NCBI GenBank assembly: GCA_003024785.1
Contig: PUQB01000350.1
Location: 197,919 to 261,918, forward strand
Direction: 5' to 3'
Length of the DNA: 64,000 nt
Source of the DNA: Selaginella tamariscina
Lineage: Eukaryota; Streptophyta; Lycopodiopsida; Selaginellales; Selaginellaceae
The position numbers were made by a program, and so were the translations under genes. Under the pieces are notes generated by a model that was not told where the DNA came from, searched no databases, and saw only the letters and a list, made by a program, of their open reading frames with translations. Below, in pieces: positions 61,172 through 64,000 of this stretch (position 1 is its first letter; each line of letters opens with the position of its first letter).

Positions 61172-64000
61172 ATGGAGTCGTCGTCAAATTCTGGGTAAGA
61201 ATTAAAATAAAATCTGTTATACTCGGATACTTGAACTAATCATTTTTGTATTCAGATGTGGAATTGAGGTGACATTAAAGTCAAGAGCAGGAGAAGAGAT
61301 GGGCAGGGGGATTCTGGAATCAACTTGGCCATATTTTAAGATAAATGGGAAGCGCATTGGAGCAACCATGGCTGCTGTCAAATTAACCTCTGTCACATCT
61401 CATGGACAAGTAAAACAATGGAAAGTTGATTCGCTAGTCAAGCACCCGAAAGCAGGCTGCGAACCCAGATTGGACGATGCTCGACAGATATGCCTTGTTC
61501 CATCCAATGTCACGTTCTCGGATCCAGAGGTCGTCAGTTACAACATTAATCTCGGGTGGTTTTGTCGACTTGTGGATAATGACGTTCACGTGTTCACTAA
61601 TGATGTTGACCTTGGAGTTCTTCTTCAACTCAACGAAAGCCCATCTATGGAGGGGATCCATCTGGATGTCTACTTCGAAGATCTTCAGACTCATCGAGTA
61701 GGTGTATTGTCAGGAGATATTGTTTCACAATACAGAAAATCAGCAAGTGGAGCAATCTTCCCTCTTGACATTGAAGAAGAACACAGCGACATCATAAGGG
61801 AGATTGAGAAGGTGGCTCGGTCTCAGGTTCTCTACAGATCACGTTCAATTTGCTTAGGAAGCTTCGGGAGCTGGAGCAGTGTGCCGAGAACACTAGAACA
61901 GCTGCAGTCGGGGATCACACATGTTGATTCGGATCGCAAAAGAAAATCATCAATCGTTTTGTCAGCTGCACCTGTGGCATCTCATGCTGCAATAAGTCAC
62001 AAGGAAATGATGTTGGATGATAAGATTTATCCTTGTAGGGTTAAATATTGCAGCGTCAACCCAAACTTCAATTACAGGCCACTCAACCAGGAACGTGTAG
62101 CTGAGCTCATGGAGAAGATGAAGGACGACAATTCTTATACCGTTCCACATAATGCTGTTTTGTGTCCATACTATGAAAGAAGGAAGGGTGCTGACAAAGT
62201 CTGGATCACAACACCAGAACAACTCATGAAGATTCAGACGGAGAATAAAAGATCTATCAAGTACTACATCATTAGTGGCCAGCACACAATAACGGCAGCC
62301 CAACGACTTCTCGAAGAACACAACAAAGGAACGATGGCAACAAAACTTTCCGAGCATACCCGTGAGAAGCTGACAAAAAGATCGGCGTTTTTAGCTAAGC
62401 CGAATCTCACAATCGAGCAGTACCATAAGTTATCGGCGGAATGGGACGCTGCCGACACCAACCACTACAACAGCAAAATATGGGAGAAGTTTAAACACAC
62501 GCGAGCCGTGTGGGAATCTCTTCAGCGACCACAAAGAGCTACCGCAGGGAATACACAATCTGCGGAATACCGGGTAAGCAAATTGTTTGGGCGGGATTTA
62601 TCTCGCCGGTATATTAATCTGTCTTTTTCCTCAGAGAGTTGAAGAAATTGCAGCAGTTGATTTTGCCCAGGTGGGCGGGAAGGAAACATCATTTCTGATG
62701 ATGTTGATTTCTTGCCCCGAAGATAGGATCTTTGCCAAATGGTTGGGGATTATGGAATCCTTTTCAAAAGGAACACTGAAGAAGAAGCAGACAAGTGAAG
62801 GGGAGCCCTCAGAAAAGTCTGCAAAGAAACCCAGTAAGACGCCGAAGGCTAAGTCTGTTCAATCTAAAAGGATGTAGACAACGATTTCAAGCTCACATGG
62901 TTGAAGCCTTTAAATGGAACAACGATGGAGGAGATGGAAGTCTTGGCTGATTTGGTGATCGATGGCAAACTACAAATCAATAACAGCAGCCCAACCTCTC
63001 CTTTTCATCTCAAGGCAATGGAGTTGAAGACGGTCAGGCATTTCAAGGAGTGGTTGGGAATACACTGCCACAAACTGGGTTGGACCTCGACTTCAACATA
63101 TGAAGAGGTTAGCAAATATTTGCATGTGACGAACGATGATATGCTTGTCGAATGGGTGAACCAATCGGAAGATCTAGGCAAGAATCTATTGCACGCCAAC
63201 GCCAAAAAGGAGAACATTGGGATGACGCCTTCTCTTATGGCAGTCCTTCAGCAGCGGAGAACCGAATTGAACCTTATAAAGGAGGATGCTACGAATCACG
63301 ACAAGCCCTACAGATGTTTGTTGTTAGATTCGGAGACTTTATGGGGTAACATCACTGCTTGTAGGAAACCGTTTCAATTGTTCGTGATGGATCGGCGGGT
63401 GTCAAAAAATCTTTCGACAGATAGGGCACTAGAGGATCTGGTGGAGAAACTTAGCCGTGCAAGCATATACATAGAAGGTATTTATTATTGAATTCATGCT
63501 TGCGCTCTTCACTGATACCTACTTTTTCAGGTATTTATTTCTTGATTCTTGCTCATGTCACCGATACTTTTGCCTTCGCCTTCGCCAAGAAGAATAGACA
63601 TCGTTGGACAGGATTTTATATGAACGATGCTAATCCCAAGTGCATTGATACTGTTGTTCACTTGGTTGTTAGGAATGCGCCAAACAATTTCAAGCTTCCA
63701 AATGACTGGCCAGGCATCTGTTTGCACTCCAACGGCCCTGAACCTCCATCCGATACACCGATAGGTATGAGTGACGTATTCGGCAATGTACGTTATCCAA
63801 ACATTACAAGTCAAGCGGCACGGAGCATCGTCAACTTGATCAGGGGTCCTCACAGTGATGCGTGGGTTTTTGACTACTGCACTAGGGGGTCCGTCTTGAA
63901 GGAGTGTTACCTTCGGCATACATGTGTGTTTGCCGTTGAGAAGGATAAGACCATGGTTGAGGACCTGAACAAGTGGATAGATTGGGTCTCAACTGAGTAC
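61172..64000 (+). CDS. ParB-like and methyltransferase-like protein, runs off the window
   Basis: Exons: 61172-61194, 61256-62573, 62635 to about 62870, about 62870-63477, and 63531 to beyond 64000. The first ~250 residues match nothing I recognise. Around residue 270-350 comes a ParB/sulfiredoxin-like region: NYRPLNQERVAELMEKM, then YYIISGQHTITAAQRLLEE, where GQHTITAAQ fits the GxHRxxAA box. A basic linker follows (KKKQTSEGEPSEKSAKKPSK). The last part resembles a beta-class methyltransferase: EDLVEKLSRASIYIEGIYFL, and AWVFDYCTRGSVLKECYLRH with FAVEKD in the place of the SAM-binding motif. The expected [DNS]PP[YFW] catalytic motif is not visible; MDRRV stands near its place. The frame steps once near 62870. 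A palindrome copy sits in intron 2. Fusions of ParB-like and methylase domains are common in bacteria and phages and rare in plants. Confidence 0.7.
62590..62607. repeat. Palindrome copy inside an intron of the ParB-like gene
   Basis: GGCGGGATTTATCTCGCC lies in the 61-bp intron 62574-62634 and differs from the array palindrome at two positions. Variants with TTTATCTCGCC also occur in array 2 (near 59547), so this copy probably came from there. Confidence 0.85.

Overview
The window looks like nuclear DNA of a land plant. It is very AT-rich and full of (TG)n, (TA)n and compound (TG)n(AG)n microsatellites. Genes are cut into many small exons with introns mostly of 50-350 bp, and the families are plant ones: a ZIFL-type transporter, an OBERON PHD protein, a TIC22 chloroplast import protein and a granulin-tailed papain homologue. 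Arabidopsis-type telomere repeats (CCCTAAA) occur internally. I cannot name the species; the transposase family on the right suggests a non-seed plant, but that is only an inference.

Layout. 1-2.63 kb holds old ~750 bp tandem-like repeat units, and 3.29-4.60 kb a candidate PIF/Harbinger-like element. Host genes follow: ZIFL transporter (+, 4.85-7.77 kb, 16 exons, intact), a 6 kb AT desert, OBERON-like PHD gene (+, 14.22-17.59), a papain-fold protein that appears to lack its catalytic Cys and His (+, 19.88-21.59), an ELM2/SANT-like gene (-, 22.9-24.40) and TIC22 (-, 25.00-26.45, six exons, intact). From 27.0 to 40.3 kb lies a stack of LTR-retrotransposon fossils. An old element is split by a Ty3/Gypsy element with recognisable LTRs and near-matching target duplications, and three solo LTRs with their own target duplications lie in and beside it. 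40.9-41.5 kb is a leucine-rich-repeat pseudogene. From 41.6 to 50.9 kb there is AT-rich repeat-derived DNA with two tRNA-Val(AAC) genes and a decayed copy of the transposase-like gene that follows.

The most unusual part is 50.9-64.0 kb. Two genes point away from each other. On the left (-, 51.4-54.5 kb) is a ~1000-residue DUF7869-type transposase-like protein. On the right (+, 61.2 kb to beyond the window end) is a protein with a ParB/sulfiredoxin-like motif followed by a region resembling a beta-class DNA/RNA methyltransferase whose catalytic motif is not recognisable. On the promoter side of each gene sits a GC-rich array of the perfect 18-bp palindrome GGCGGGATTAATCCCGCC (about 20 copies at 54.68-55.64 kb, more than 25 at 59.29-60.83 kb). 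One more copy lies inside an intron of the ParB-like gene. Telomere-like repeats, an AT foldback and microsatellites fill the space between the arrays. A ParB-like protein next to arrays of a palindrome suggests a DNA-binding or partition-like module, possibly part of an undescribed mobile or selfish element. This is inference.

Several host genes (OBERON, papain-like, ELM2/SANT) and both genes of the right-hand pair show isolated one-base changes of frame inside well conserved coding sequence, some at homopolymers. Either the genes are decaying or the assembly has uncorrected indels. The intact ZIFL and TIC22 genes show the rest of the sequence is reliable.
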